The notes under the pieces were generated by a model. The model saw only the letters and a list, made by a program, of their open reading frames with translations. It was not told where the DNA came from and did no database searches. Source: Scortum barcoo (taxonomy: Eukaryota; Chordata; Actinopteri; Centrarchiformes; Terapontidae). From it: DNA of 64,000 nucleotides. The position numbers were made by a program, and so were the translations under genes. The stretch lies in assembly GCA_023238725.1 (NCBI GenBank), contig CM041547.1:22864744-22928743 (forward strand), given 5' to 3'. Below are positions 1 through 11,740 of this stretch, piece by piece. How positions within the stretch are numbered: the stretch's first letter is position 1; each line of letters begins with the position of its first letter.

Positions 1-81
1 TTAAGTTCTGGGACTATAAAGTCCCTCCTGTACTGTTCTTCTAAATGTTGAATCCATTCCCTTTGCTTCTCTTCCTCTTGC

Positions 82-552
82 TGTTAGGGTAGGTGCAGGG
101 CAAAGTAAAGTTTCTGGACCCAGGATGCAGACGAGGCAGGAGGCAGAGTAGATGGTAGGACTCTTTATTACAGGAACCCAGGAACACAGGAACACAGGCA
201 GGAACAGGACAAAGGCAGGGAACAGGAACAGGCAGGAACCAGAACAGGAAGGCAGGAACCGAACAGGAAGGTGGGAAGGCAGGAGCACACAAGGGTTGAC
301 GACAAAACATAACAGAGGACGACACGACACAGAACAGAGGAGAAGGGCCGGTATAAATACCCTGGAGGAAAGGGAAGGTGGAAACAGGTGAGGAGACTAA
401 TGGGGACAGGTGAAACCAATTGGGGCGGAGCAGGCAATCAAAATGGGAGGGAAACACAAAAGGACAGGAAGTAACGTGCTCAACAAGTGAGGAGAGGCAA
501 GACTACAAAATAAAACAGGAAATACACAACAGACAACATGCAAATCATAACA
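82..552 (-). mobile_element. Solo LTR of a Gypsy-type retrotransposon with TSD
   Basis: On the minus strand this unit begins TGTTATG and ends CCTAACA, the terminal form of LTRs. It is flanked by an exact 5-bp duplication CTTGC at 77-81 and 553-557, which fixes both ends. The body matches the LTR at 31334-31891 in the opposite orientation; shared blocks include the stretch around 'caggatgcagacgaggcagga' and the one around 'ttttattttgtattcttgcc'. No internal gag or pol adjoins it, so it is most likely a solo LTR left by recombination between two LTRs. The reading frames here are low-complexity Pro/Ser/Cys translations and are not genes. Confidence 0.85.
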
Positions 553-889
553 CTTGCAATGCAGGATGCCAGCTTAGCAGCCACATCTGCATTTTCAGCA
601 GACTAGCCAATTACAAGTTTGGCTAGTAAGCGAAATGTAATTGGCATTAGTGCATGTATTACCTGCCCTAGAGACTAGGGCTATATTAAGCTAGTAGCTG
701 AAATTCAATAAACAGTATCACATCTTCCTCACTAACACACAAACAAGCAAGTAAACAAAAAATGTTTTTACATAAGCAACCCGTGACCAAATTTCTTACA
801 GTATATAAAACTCACATCCAGTTTTATGAAGAGGTATGGGGAAATATTCCCTTGAAAAATTACTCAAGTAAGAAAATAGAATATGATTA
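553..889. other. Non-coding stretch, nothing recognised
   Basis: AT-rich DNA between the solo LTR and the LINE fragment. No open frame of note and no repeat family recognised. Confidence 0.5.
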
Positions 890-2650
890 AAACACCTTAA
901 AGATCAATTCTAGATTTAAGAAGGCAAGTCGGTGGGATTGAGGAGAACCTCGAAGTATTTCCTTCCACCGTCCGACAATGTCCCCAGTTGAGTTCAACAG
1001 CTCCCCCCCACCCGCACTGTAAACAGTGTTGGCAGAGTACTGCTTCCCCCTTCTGAGGCGCCGGATGGTTTGCCAGAATCTCTTCGAGGCCGACCGATAG
1101 TCCTCCTCCATGGCCTCACCAAACTCCTCCCAGACCCGAGTTTTTGCCTCTAGGACCGTCCGGGCTGCGGCTTGCTTGGCCTGCCGGTACCTGTCAACTG
1201 CGTCCAGGAGTCCCACAGGCCAACATGGTCTGATAGGACTCCTTCTTCAGCCTGACGGCATCCCTTTACTTCCGGTGTCCACCACTGGGTTCGGGGGTTG
1301 CCGCCACGACAGGCACCAGAGACCTTGCGTCCACAACTTCGAACTGACCGCGTCAACAATGGAGGCAGAGAACACGGTCCACTCGGACTCAATGTCCCCA
1401 GCCTCCCTCAGAATCTGTGAGAAGCTCTTCCGGAGGTGGGAGTTGAAGACCTCCCTGACAGAGGGCTCGGCCAGACGTTCCCAACAGACCCTCACAATAC
1501 ATACGTTTGGGTCTGCCAGGTCTGTCTCCTCTGCCAGCGGATCCAACTCACCACCAGGTGGTGATCGGTTGACAGCTCAGCCCCTCTCTTTACCCGAGTG
1601 TCCAAGACATACGGCCGGAGAGATCAGATGAACCGACAACAAAGTCAATCATCGACCTCCGGCCTAGGGGTGTCCTGGTGCCACGTGCACTGATGCTTTC
1701 GAACATGGTGTTCGTTATGGACAAACCGTGACTACTTAGCACAGAAGTCCAATAACAGAACACTGCTCGGGTTCAGATCGGGGAGGCCGTTGCCTCCCGC
1801 CAATCACGCCCCTCCAGGTATCACTGTCATTGCCCACGTGAGCGTTGAAGTCCCCCAGTAGAACAATGGAGTCCCCAGTCAGAGCACTATCAAGTACCCC
1901 TCCAAGAAGGCCGGGTACTCTGTACTGCTGTTCGGTCCGTCAGTAGACACAAACAACAGCAAGAGACCTATCCCTGACCCGAAGGCGCAGGGAAGCGACC
2001 CTCTCGTTCACCGGGTGAACTCCAACACATGGCGGCTGAGCTGGGGAGCTAGCAAGCAAGCCCACACCAGCGCCATCACCCTGGGCAACTCCAGAGTAGT
2101 GGAGGGTCCAGCCCTCTCAAGGAGCTTGGGTTCCAGGGCCCAAGCTGTGCGTGGAGGTGAGCCCGACTATCTCTAGCCGGTACCTCTCAACCTCCCACAC
2201 GAGCTCAGGCTCCTTCCCCCCCCTAGCGAGGTGATATTCCATGCCCCTATTGCCAGAGTTTTGGTCCAGTGATTGGGTCGTAGAGGCCCCTAGCCACAAC
2301 TGCTACCCAAACCGCATTGCACCCGGCCCCTTATGGACCTTCCTGCAGGTGGTGAGCCTACTGGAAGGCCGTCGCCGTTTCAGACTGAGCCCGGCTGGGT
2401 CCCGTGGGCAAAGACCCGTGCCACCAGGCGCTACGCCTGCGAGCCCCAACCCCAGGCCAGGCCCCAGCCCCAACTCCGGGCAACGTAACTGTACTTGTTC
2501 TTTTATCCATGAATGAGCTCTTAGTCTGGCCCGTCACCTAGGACCTGTTTGCCATGGGAGACCCTACCAGGGGCGTTAATGCCCCCGACAACATAGCTCC
2601 TAGGATCATTCGGGCACACAAACCCCTCCACCACAGTAAGGTGGCGTTTC
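890..2650 (-). mobile_element. Non-LTR retrotransposon (LINE), 5' half only, decayed
   Basis: Minus-strand frames carry an apurinic-type endonuclease domain and the linker before the reverse transcriptase. The endonuclease start is seen at about 2299-2117 (GKEPELVWEVERYRLEIVGL). The middle is at about 1546-1247 (WERLAEPSVREVFNSHLRKS). The linker is at about 1216-887 (RVWEEFGEAMEEDYRSASKR, then GDIVGRWKEIL). The pieces sit in different frames with stops between them, so it is not functional. The GC-rich 5' leader continues to about 2650. The reverse transcriptase itself is absent below 890. Most LINE copies keep the 3' end, so retention of the 5' half here is unusual and implies a later deletion. 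The clade was not assigned. Confidence 0.8.
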
Positions 2651-2830
2651 AGGGTGGGGTACTTTAGAGCAGTGTTTCTCAAATAGTGGGATGCACCCGA
2701 GGCAAAATAACTGACAGCACAAATGCGACACAACACTGTTGCTTCCGCTGCGAGCTGAGCGCTTAAAGTGACCGAGTGAGGATGCAAGGAATGACTTAAT
2801 TGGTGGGTGAAGCACAGCGCTGGAAGTTTT

Positions 2831-3470
2831 TCACCCACAGTCCATATCTTGGTGCATGCCTACCAAAAATGCTCTCTGCCTCAGCAAGTGTAGAGTCCTC
2901 TCAATGCCTTGATGTCCCATAGAGTCATGTACACTCTCCAGTATTTGTTTCTGTAGACTGTTAGGAATCAGCAACTGGAAACAGTCTCCATGGCGTACAT
3001 CCTCAACCACCCGATACAACAATCCATCTCTCTCTGATATGTTTCCATATGTTTTTTGCTTGAACATCGACTTCACAGCTCAGGGCAGACTTTTCCACCC
3101 CTGTGGATTTGGCTAACACTTTTGATTCCAAAATGTACAAAAGACACTGAGTACTGAATCCTGATGTTGCAATGTCTGTAATTCTTCATCTTGGTGAGTT
3201 GGTGTGGCTTCCCTGGCACTGGATGGATGAGCACCTGCTTCTAGAGGCTCTGAACTGATTGACCTGACAGCATTCCAGCCCTGTAGTGACCAACTCAGGT
3301 TCAAGGGAAGTTCCTCTACAAATCAGGTTACAAATGGCAATAAAGTCATCAAATTCTTCATCATCTCTGTCAGGTTCTGGCTCCCCTGCTAAAAGGTTAG
3401 AGAGCATCAGCTGCGGGGTTGCATCTTCCTGGAAGATAGTGCACATCAAAGTCAAAAGCAGCTAATTGTG
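2831..3470 (-). mobile_element. Gypsy-type pol remnant (RNase H end and integrase zinc finger)
   Basis: About 3470-3400 encodes HYLPGRCNPAADAL, which matches the conserved junction after RNase H in Gypsy pol, where the family has H-x-PG-x-x-N-x-x-ADALSR. A stop and frame change follow. Further on, 3076-2831 reads as an H2C2 integrase N-terminal finger: LLIPNSLQKQILESVHDSMG, then HQGIERTLHLLRQRAF. This order on the minus strand is correct for pol. Catalytic integrase and LTRs are not adjacent, so it is a truncated, frameshifted fossil. Confidence 0.75.
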
Positions 3471-3503
3471 AAAAATAAAATCCTAGAGGATGACGCGTAA
3501 CCA

Positions 3504-3572
3504 GGGTTACGACAGATTGTTTACCATTTCAGTAATCACAGTGCCGCCATATTACATGGTTGATGAGTCATG
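3504..3572 (+). repeat. Inverted terminal-like motif, left copy
   Basis: Begins AGGGTTACGACAGATTG and continues through AGTAATCACAGTGC to ATTACATGG. The same string occurs inverted at 13322-13446, which has about 57 extra bases in the middle. The pair brackets the integrase pseudogene like terminal inverted repeats of a DNA transposon about 9.9 kb long. The flanking bases (gtaacc on the left, ttattt on the right) do not form a target-site duplication, so the transposon boundary is inferred rather than shown. Confidence 0.55.
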
Positions 3573-3710
3573 GTTGATGTTTACCAGATCGACATCACAC
3601 CTAGAGCAAACAGGTTACGTCCCTTATAGTTAGATTAAATGTTGTCTCAGGGACCCACACCTGAATATATTTAGGTATTCCATACTTGTCTACCTCATAA
3701 TATAACCATA

Positions 3711-4385
3711 AACATAACCTCACCATTGTGACGTAATATTCTTCATATAGTGTTGAAACTTTTACTGAAAAAAGTGAATAACTGTCAGCAGGGTTGAAAG
3801 TATTCAGTCTAAATTTTACATTTTTTCACTATCGCGAAATTATGCGGTTTCATAATTTTGAAAAAGAATACAGTGTAATTTTTTTTTTCGTTCACAGTAT
3901 TCTGTGGTTAACTGACCTGTTTACGTTTTATAGCATCTTACAGTTTATTTTTATGCACTACTTAGCTCTACATGTGTCTATACATAAACTGTGTGGCTGC
4001 TAAACTGAATGAGCGCTAAAGATGATGTGATGATGTGCACATATTCAGTCATGCAAACAAACTGGAAATGTCAGTGATCGACTTTGCACCAATTTATTTA
4101 CCAAATATTAAGTAAGATAGATAGATAGATGATTTTATCTTTATGAAAATTAAGTTGTCATACCAGCCAGGTATAGAAAATACAATAAAATACAAAGAAT
4201 TAGATAAAATAAAACACTATAAATTAGAATAAAATAAAATAAAATTCTGAATTTGAACAAAAAGGCAGTGTAAAGTGCAGTGAACATCTAATACCCATAC
4301 AAAAAGGTAGTGGCAAGTAGATAAGGTGCAAGGAGTCTTGAAGCAAAAGTCAACAGACTGATCTCAGCAGGTGATGGTGGTGGGG
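3711..4385 (+). repeat. Left arm of a long inverted repeat
   Basis: This segment is the reverse complement of 13543-14338, with small indels and different microsatellite length. Anchor matches are AACATAACCTCACCATTGTG near 3711, the block before CTGTCAGCAGGGTTGAAAGTA, the run TGTGCACATATTCAGTCATG, and CCAGCCAGGTATAG. The arm contains a LINE-like 3' tail in minus orientation with a short GATA run at about 4118-4131. The arms are about 9.2 kb apart and enclose the IS3EU-like pseudogene. Confidence 0.85.
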
Positions 4386-4428
4386 ATGATTGTACTAAAA
4401 CTGATGAAATGATGATAATGGCATGAGA

Positions 4429-4429
<1 letters not shown>

Positions 4430-4495
<66 letters not shown>
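4430..4495. repeat. (TA)n microsatellite
   Basis: About 33 uninterrupted TA units, followed by AAC and AAT trinucleotide runs to about 4570. It lies just inside the left inverted-repeat arm. The Tyr/Ile-rich translations across it are artefacts. Confidence 0.95.
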
Positions 4496-4502
<7 letters not shown>

Positions 4503-4945
4503 TTGATGTATGATGACAGCATAACAATAACAACAACAACAACAACAATAAAAATAATAATAATATAATAGAAAACTGAAATAATTTTCTTTGTTGAACT
4601 TAACCATTTACGGCTATTTGCCTTTTGCTCTACATCATGTTGTTTTTCTGTGTTTTCTTATTGTGAAGCACTTTGCTGAATTCCTTGTATGCTATACAAA
4701 TAAAATATATTATTATCAAAATATAATGAGGCTCTTTTGAAAACAAAAGTTTATGTGCAGCAAATGCCGTTGAGATGTCCTTGATTTCATTTGCATGAAG
4801 GGGAATTCGGACTCTTTAACGTACTATCTTTATTCCGTGACGGTAGGTGGCGGTATGCACCTTATAATAGGTAGCGATCCACCATAAAATCAGCGCAATA
4901 CCGCCAACAGTGTAAATTTAGGTGGGTGTTTGTCCAGACCTCAAA

Positions 4946-7849
4946 ATGGCAAGTCTGGTGCCCCACGAGGAGACCATACGCGAAATGTATGGAAATGGGT
5001 TTTCAGACATCCAAATTTCGAACCATCTCGTCATGGAGATGTGGGTGCGGAGGGAGCTTCAGAAAGAAGCGTGAGGAAGCTCCGTATGGATCAAAAAGTC
5101 CATCTCCGATCAACAACTGGAGGTGGCTATTGCGGAGGCCATAGACAAGGTATGTTTACAACGTAGAGATATGGATCTTTCATCTTATTATTACTATTTA
5201 TTGTACATATTATTTTTGTGTTTATATTGTCTCTATTATTTAACCTCTATCTTTAATTGCCTGTTGTTGAGCTGCTGTAACTGTTAAATGTCCCCACTGT
5301 GGGATCAATAAAAAGATTATCTTATCTTATTTACAGAACAAGTCAAGTAATAAAATAAAATAAAATAAAAATACATACACTTATTTATTTATTTAGGATA
5401 TAGCTTTTTTAAACGTTCAAACGGATTATGCGATCACACGAAATTTTAATAATAAATGTTTCATTTTATACTATAAATATAATTAAATATCATTATCATA
5501 ACCACCTTACAACCTGTATTTATTTTCTCGCCTTTTTAATAGGCTGGCTCAAGCTATGGCAGAGAAATGATGACTGGATATTTGGCAGCACAGGGTGTCC
5601 ATGCATCGGAGGGTCGAGTGGGGAGGATGCTGGCTCAGGTGCATGAGCCCTACCATCAGGATCGACAACAGGTTGGCTTACATGTAAAGGGTCTTGTCAT
5701 CAGACATAGCTAAACATGGCAATTGCATCGCATGTACGTGTTTACTATGATATTTTGCAATCTGCACTGGGCGTATTTTAATAAATTACACCTTAACAGT
5801 GGACAGTACGTGTGACTGTAAATGATGTTAAAAGCACAGTTGTTAACAAGGAAATTGATTTCCCAATTAACATAACGGTGGCACGTTTTTTACCCACTTG
5901 TCAGTATATATTACTATATTACATATTGTACTGGTTCACATAGTTAGATAATTACACCCGAACGCCGGAGTTATTACGTTGTAAGTTGCGGCTGTAATCT
6001 AAAGCGATACCCTAAAGTTTGTAACTGCAGGTATTATGTGTAGCCACTGAAAGTAAGATGTAATTTCTAATATTATTATTTTTTGCTTTTTAGGATACAA
6101 GAAACCTGAACCCTCAGCCATATCAAGCCAACTATATGGGTCACAAACTCCACATGGACCAAACTGAGAAACTGGCCATGTACGGTGTTACACATGTTGT
6201 GGCGATTGATGGCTTCAGCAGCAAAGTAGTGGCACACTCTACTATGCCCATCAAAAATAATTTAACAATTTATAAGGACGTGTACAGGTAAGCCTAACGG
6301 GTGTTTTTTTCCATCAATACTACTACAATACTGAAGTAATTTCAGTGAGAAGTGCAGAAGTGAACAGGACTTGCATGGCTATCTGGCTGCCGTCTCGACA
6401 CAGTGCTCCAGGATGCTTTCACTTACAGAGCACCGTGTTGTTGGGACTGTCCCACAGTTTTCTATATTGGAATAATTACTTTGACCGTGGGCTTATTTGC
6501 TTGCACATCGACGCACATTATGCAAATCGACACATTGATCATTTATGTTCCAACAATATGCTCCATATTTGAAGTTCCCTTTAAAGTTTTGTAAAAACAA
6601 GAGATATTACATTTTTTTTACATAGCAGAGTCATTGGATAACTGATCTTTTATTATAGTAGTTGCATTTCATGAAGTTAATTTTGCTTTTGTCTCATGTT
6701 TTGGTTTCTTAGACATGCAGTCCTTACTTATGGGTTGTGGGACCAGGTCAGAGTGGACCATGGAACAGAGTTTTACCTCAGCTTGTTCATCCAGGAATTG
6801 TTGGCTGAGCATAGGCACAACCGGGAGAGGCAGCCCTACGTCCAGACAACATCAACAAAAATGAGATTCCATTAAGGAATGATACATTTGTTTCAAGCTT
6901 TCTGCTGGCTAGTGTACTGTAGCCATTTGTATGTGGCCATTATATATACGGAGGAAATTAAAACATACAATCAAAGTAAAAGTGTATGTTTCCCCCTCTG
7001 CTGATGTGGACTATGACATCATCCAGTAGGCTCCATACACAGCACCCTCCTTATTTCTTGTGACTCTAATCATGACTCTCTGTCCTCCACTCTGCCCACA
7101 TTCACTAAATATGTCACATGCCACACCAGAGACAATAAGGCACTATATATGGTAGTAATGCAAAATGGAGTCAGCTTATAGACTGGTTAAAGTGGTTAAA
7201 GTGAATACACTGATGTAGTACACTGTAAGTGCATGTTACTGCCGGAGCCCTGGTCCTCTTTGTTCTCTCCAGTCTTGCAGGTTCCTCACTGATTCTGGTT
7301 GTGGTTCCATCTGTCTGAGGTTCACTGGCCTGGTGGGGACATGATCTGTGTCTGTGTTGTGGAGAGAAGGTCGAGTGGCCCAGAGCTCCATATGAGGACA
7401 TTCTAGAGATGCACCTGGACTCATGGACTCATTTCCATTATCCTGTGATACCTTCACACATGGACTAAACCCATGAACTCAGTATGGCTACAGTTTATTT
7501 AGACTCATGTATAATTCCCTATATGATTGATGATGTTCTCTGTACATGTGGCATCTATTGCACGTCTGTCCGTCCCAGGGAGAGGGATCCATACCACTTT
7601 TCAGTAACACTTTTTTTTTACATTCTTTTTTTTTTGGTCTTTTACAGAACCATACAGTGGAGAGAATTTGGCCTGAAATTAACCAAAGGGTAAATTATCC
7701 TGTCAAAATGGCTCTTCAAATGATCGACCAAGAGACACTGGACCTGGACGATCAGTTGACAAGATACTGCACATCAAATGTGAGCTGTCAGGTCAGCAGC
7801 ATTGGAATGCAGAGAGCAGTGCAGGCGTGGAATGCCCATCGTATTCCAG
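4946..7849 (+). pseudogene. Multi-exon IS3EU-like DDE integrase (transposase), decayed
   Basis: Five exons can be joined with consistent phases: 4946-5149, 5543-5671, 6094-6287, 6713-6860 and 7648-7849. Exon 1 starts MASLVPHEETIREMYGNGFS, a helix-turn-helix-like region. Exon 2 gives GSSYGREMMTGYLAAQGV. Exons 3-5 give an rve-type integrase core. Candidate catalytic residues are Asp in HMDQTEK, Asp in VDHGTEF and Glu in HTVERIWPEIN. The last exon ends AVQAWNAHRIPG. The architecture matches the eukaryotic IS3EU-type transposase family. Damage is limited: exon 1 has a compensating pair of frame shifts with a TGA at 5072-5074, and the exon 4 donor reads AT instead of GT at 6861. Exons 2-5 are otherwise open. 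The usual C-terminal part after HRIPG was not found. It lies between nested inverted repeats, as expected for a DNA transposon. Confidence 0.75.
5170..5335 (+). mobile_element. LINE 3' tail inside intron 1 of the integrase pseudogene
   Basis: The end reads CCCCACTGTGGGATCAATAA followed by a TATCTTATCTTAT-type tail, the usual 3' end of a common fish LINE. No coding part remains. The class (Rex1 or CR1-like) is inferred from this tail only. Confidence 0.5.
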
Positions 7850-10198
7850 GTGTGTAAAATGTTACTCAACACCCATGTACCCTCTAACCCTAACCCTTTC
7901 ATCATATTTGTTTTATGCTATTCTGTCCCACATTCTGAGTGAGAGACAGGTATTGCACAATTAGACAAGAGCCTTGTGCTTGTGCTATTAAATATACTCA
8001 CCTGTAACAGTTCGATATTCTTACAAGATTCTCAAGATCAGAGCTGAATGTAATGAGCAGCACATTTTTTAACCAATATGGGTAAAATTATTACGACATG
8101 GTCAGCCCTAGCCGTCTGGACCAGGGTTTGTCTGTTTGTCTGTCTCCAGCAAAGTCTGACAAATCACAACTCAGGCTGGTACATCCAAGTCATCACAGTA
8201 GCTCGTTATCAACAGCTTAACATTGTCAATACCACATAATTTGTGTACCTGTTATTTAGAACCACAATGTGAGGAATGAGTGTGAAAGTGTGAGATGGGA
8301 TATTAAACTTAAATAATAAATAATAATAAAAATATGACATTTTATATAACATTGACTAGCTTGGGAAAGTTCAGCCATAATGACTCACAAAAAGTGATAA
8401 ATAAAGATAACCTAAGTAGAAGTAGAATGGTAGCAGAAGTAGAAGGGGAATGAAATTGTTCTACCAACCTCACCATTATCAGTCCTATTTTAAACTGATA
8501 ATTAACTGAGAAATATATGTGGTGCATATCTATATATTAACTCCCAATGTCCTGGCCCAAGAGGGTTGCAGGAAGAGGGTGCCTGAGTTAACCAGAGTCA
8601 GTATTTGGCAGTGACCCATTTCACTCAGAGGAAGAAAAGATTAAAAGGTTGAAACACAGTTCAGTTTCCTTCACCCTGACCTGGAAGTTCTGTTTAACAA
8701 TACTGTGAAGAGGCACTACAGACCATTCCAGGAATCTTTAATTGACCTCATAGATAATAACTAGAAGAAATGCGTAGCTTGATGATAACGCTTGCCTTCT
8801 TTGTTCAGTTAATTTTAATTATTTGCCAGTTTGTGTTGTATTTTTATGCTATCCCATGATGCTGTTTTATGTCATTGTTGCCATTACTGTTTTTCAATTT
8901 ATTTTGTCATTTTGTTGCCTGAGTGAGTTTTATGTTGTTAATATTAAAAACATTTCTCCCCAAAAGAATATATCAACATGTCTTTTTAATATCTACACAA
9001 ATGCCAAGCTTCATGAATTGTATTTTGAGCAGGTGTGTTTGTTCTAAAAGTACACACCAGTACTGCCACTACACAAATGAAATTTCCCCTATGTACAGAC
9101 TATAGTGATTATCAATGGACTGTTTGTACCGCTTCCATCTGGAAAGTGTGATGATCAGTTGCAATTATAAATGTTCGCCACTAGTATGCACTAATTACCT
9201 GTCATTAGTGGTTGATACAAACACTAGAAGAAGAGTAACAGTGTTCCCAGGAGTATGACTATTGAGTTGGAGGCTGTTCAGTAAAATAAAGAAGATAGCA
9301 AAAGAAAACCAAGATTCGTCTTTTAAAAGCACGAACACAACAGAAAGTGGTACAGAAACATAAAGACAACAACTACCAGACTGAAAAACAGCTTTTCCCC
9401 AGAGCTGTACAATCCATTTCCCCCTGTTGACTTGAGACATGCACTTGACTGCACTTAAACAACTGACCCACCCCCCTACTATGTACCTTGCATTGCTGCT
9501 ACAACTTTGGACCTCAGATATTTGTGTACATGTTACATATTTTTACTATTACTTACTATTACTATTTTTTTACTATATTTACATTTAAAGCTGGAAGTCA
9601 CCAATATTAATTTTGTCATGTGAAAACATGATGACAATAAATTATTCTTGATATAAAGATGGGTTGCCATACACAAAGCTAACAGCCAGAGAAGGAGAAA
9701 TCACCTCATGGTCCAAATATGAGGCTCTGGGATAATACAGTACAAAAACTGAATAAAAAACAAAAGACCCTACACCCTGTATTTAAAAACATAACAGACA
9801 TAGAGAAACTCCACATTCAACAACAAACATATTTTTTAGAAAATGTTGGATCATTGCAGAAAAACTGATCACCTCATGCCATAGCCCGAGCATAGGTAGT
9901 ACTACTATAGTATTTGATTTATTAAAATAATGTAATGACCACATTTTGTTGTTATAAACTGGTCTCTATGGTGTTTTTAATTTTTTTAATTTTAATTTTT
10001 TATTTAATATTTTCTTTGTAATATGAAGTAAGTCCTTAGGTTATTCCAAAATCTAGACAGTACTCCAGAATTAGGGTTTAAGTTCTTGTGCAAACACTGT
10101 CCGAACAGTACTATAGACAGACTACTCATCAGGAGTACTGGTTAGGCAGCTGAAGCAGGTCAGATAGAACACATCAGGGATATGAATATTTAAAATAT

Positions 10199-10229
<31 letters not shown>

Positions 10230-10540
10230 TTATTGTTATTACATAAACATTTTATTATACTGATTACACATTATACTTATTAAGTAGTCATCAAGGTGGG
10301 CCAGTGTCAAAGTCCAGAGCCATTTTTCCATTCCCAGCCCATCGTTGTTGTGTATTACCATATGTGGATCCTGAACATTAAGTTGTGGAACTGGGGACAA
10401 CATTTCAGGATCTTACAAAGAACTTCGATTCAGTTGTAACTCTCTTATCCCATATCTTAAGAACTTGTTCCTCATTAACTAAAGGTATGTATAGCAGTGT
10501 TAACTGTTATTTTGTTGATTTTATTTATTTATTTATTATT
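7850..10540. other. Non-coding DNA with minor repeats
   Basis: No gene recognised. It holds a short CCCTAA-like run at about 7882-7900, a LINE-tail-like ending near 9630-9655 (GATGACAATAAATTATT), and a TTA/ATT microsatellite at 10199-10240. It appears to be the interior of the inverted-repeat-bounded region. Confidence 0.5.
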
Positions 10541-10827
10541 GTCTTTGGTACTCTAAATTCCCACGATTCAGGTGAAAGATCATCCATTTGCGCGCTCATT
10601 TGCCCTTAAAATCTCGGGAAGTGAAGTTGGTAGATCAAAGCTGATGGAGAGATGGACCGGGAGAGGAGAAGGGAAAGAACAGTGAGAGTACGAAGTGTGG
10701 ACTTCAGTGTCGCTAATATAGCAAGAATATTAAAGGTTTGTAAATAACAGGATGTGGACTTAAATAATGCTAACAATATAACAATAGGTTAATACAATTT
10801 GTATCTGTTAGCTTAGCCTATAACGGC

Positions 10828-10928
10828 ATGTGATAAACCTGTTAAACTATTGGTTTAAGTTAAACATGGTGTGTCCAAATGCTAAAATGGTGATAAACCT
10901 GTTAAACTATTGGTTTAAGTTAAACATG
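10828..10928 (+). repeat. 60-bp period direct repeat, two copies
   Basis: A 40-bp block (starting TGATAAACCTGTTAAACTAT) occurs at about 10831 and again exactly 60 bp later, with no visible mismatch over the core. The roughly 20 bp between the copies differ. Confidence 0.85.
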
Positions 10929-11547
10929 TTGACTATTAGCCGGTTCTCCAGGACTTTACGGGTTTTTACCCCCACCCCATTTTTCTATTAATTAAGGACA
11001 GAGTTATGAGTTAACAGTGGCCATGCACGGCTCCCTGAAATATCATGTTATTCACTATTGATGAATAATGAAGTAATAATTGCACATTAGCCAATAAGTA
11101 AAAGATGATGACACACTGAACATTATCAGTACGTATCTGAAAGTTCAGCCTACGATCCTTTTTTTGTATTAACGTTATACCTGCACTGCAACCATCTTAT
11201 ATATATTGAGCATACATGGACTCTGATACAACATGCGTTTTGCAAACTGGGTGACAATTGTGTTTGGCATTAATGATGATTGTACAAAAATGCTGGAAAT
11301 TATCGACTTTTGAGAGAAATTGTAATGTGTAATTTTTAATTTATTAGGCTATTTTGCATTTACATATATATCAGCATATACAGCACTATTCATGGGCAAT
11401 AAAAAGCATAGGGCCTATATAAGTGATGAACTGACCATTACTGTACTCCAAAAAATCTGCTTTTACTTTGCTGATTTTCTTGATTCTGAAATATGAATAG
11501 AGAGTAATCAAGAAAATCCTATAAATGTTGTCATTCCTGTATTTTCA

Positions 11548-11740
11548 GCTAAATCCGTCAACAATTTATCTGGTGGATGAAAATGGAGCCATCCTTTTCC
11601 CCAACCCCACCGGATACATTGATGAGCAAGAGATGGGGGACAGATTTGAGGTCGCTGGTGATGAAGAAGGCCCTTCCACCTCTACAGCTCCCCTCAGCCA
11701 TGGACCTCTCACTCCTACTCACACTCCCACTCAAATCTAA
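11548..11740 (+). CDS. Unidentified exon-like open segment
   Basis: A TTTCAG acceptor at about 11544-11549 is followed by an open frame beginning with LNPSTIYLVDENGAILFPNP and ending in a Thr/Pro-rich tail (PLTPTHTPTQI) before TAA. Composition looks protein-like, but the family was not recognised and no partner exon was proven. A possible neighbour is an open stretch near 10570-10690 (HPFARSFALKISGSEVGRS). It lies inside the inverted-repeat-bounded region, so it may be a second protein of that transposon rather than a host gene. Confidence 0.3.

Noticed and set aside
2672..2830. CAGTGTTTCTCAAATAGTGGG resembling the end of a hAT element
   Set aside because: Only one terminus was seen, with no matching inverted end or 8-bp duplication; kept as a note.
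4288..4607. Two minus-strand frames with (YI)n repeats
   Set aside because: Translation of the (TA)n and AAC/AAT microsatellites.
7882..7900. CCCTAACCCT run, telomere-like
   Set aside because: Only about two imperfect units; too short to call an interstitial telomere.
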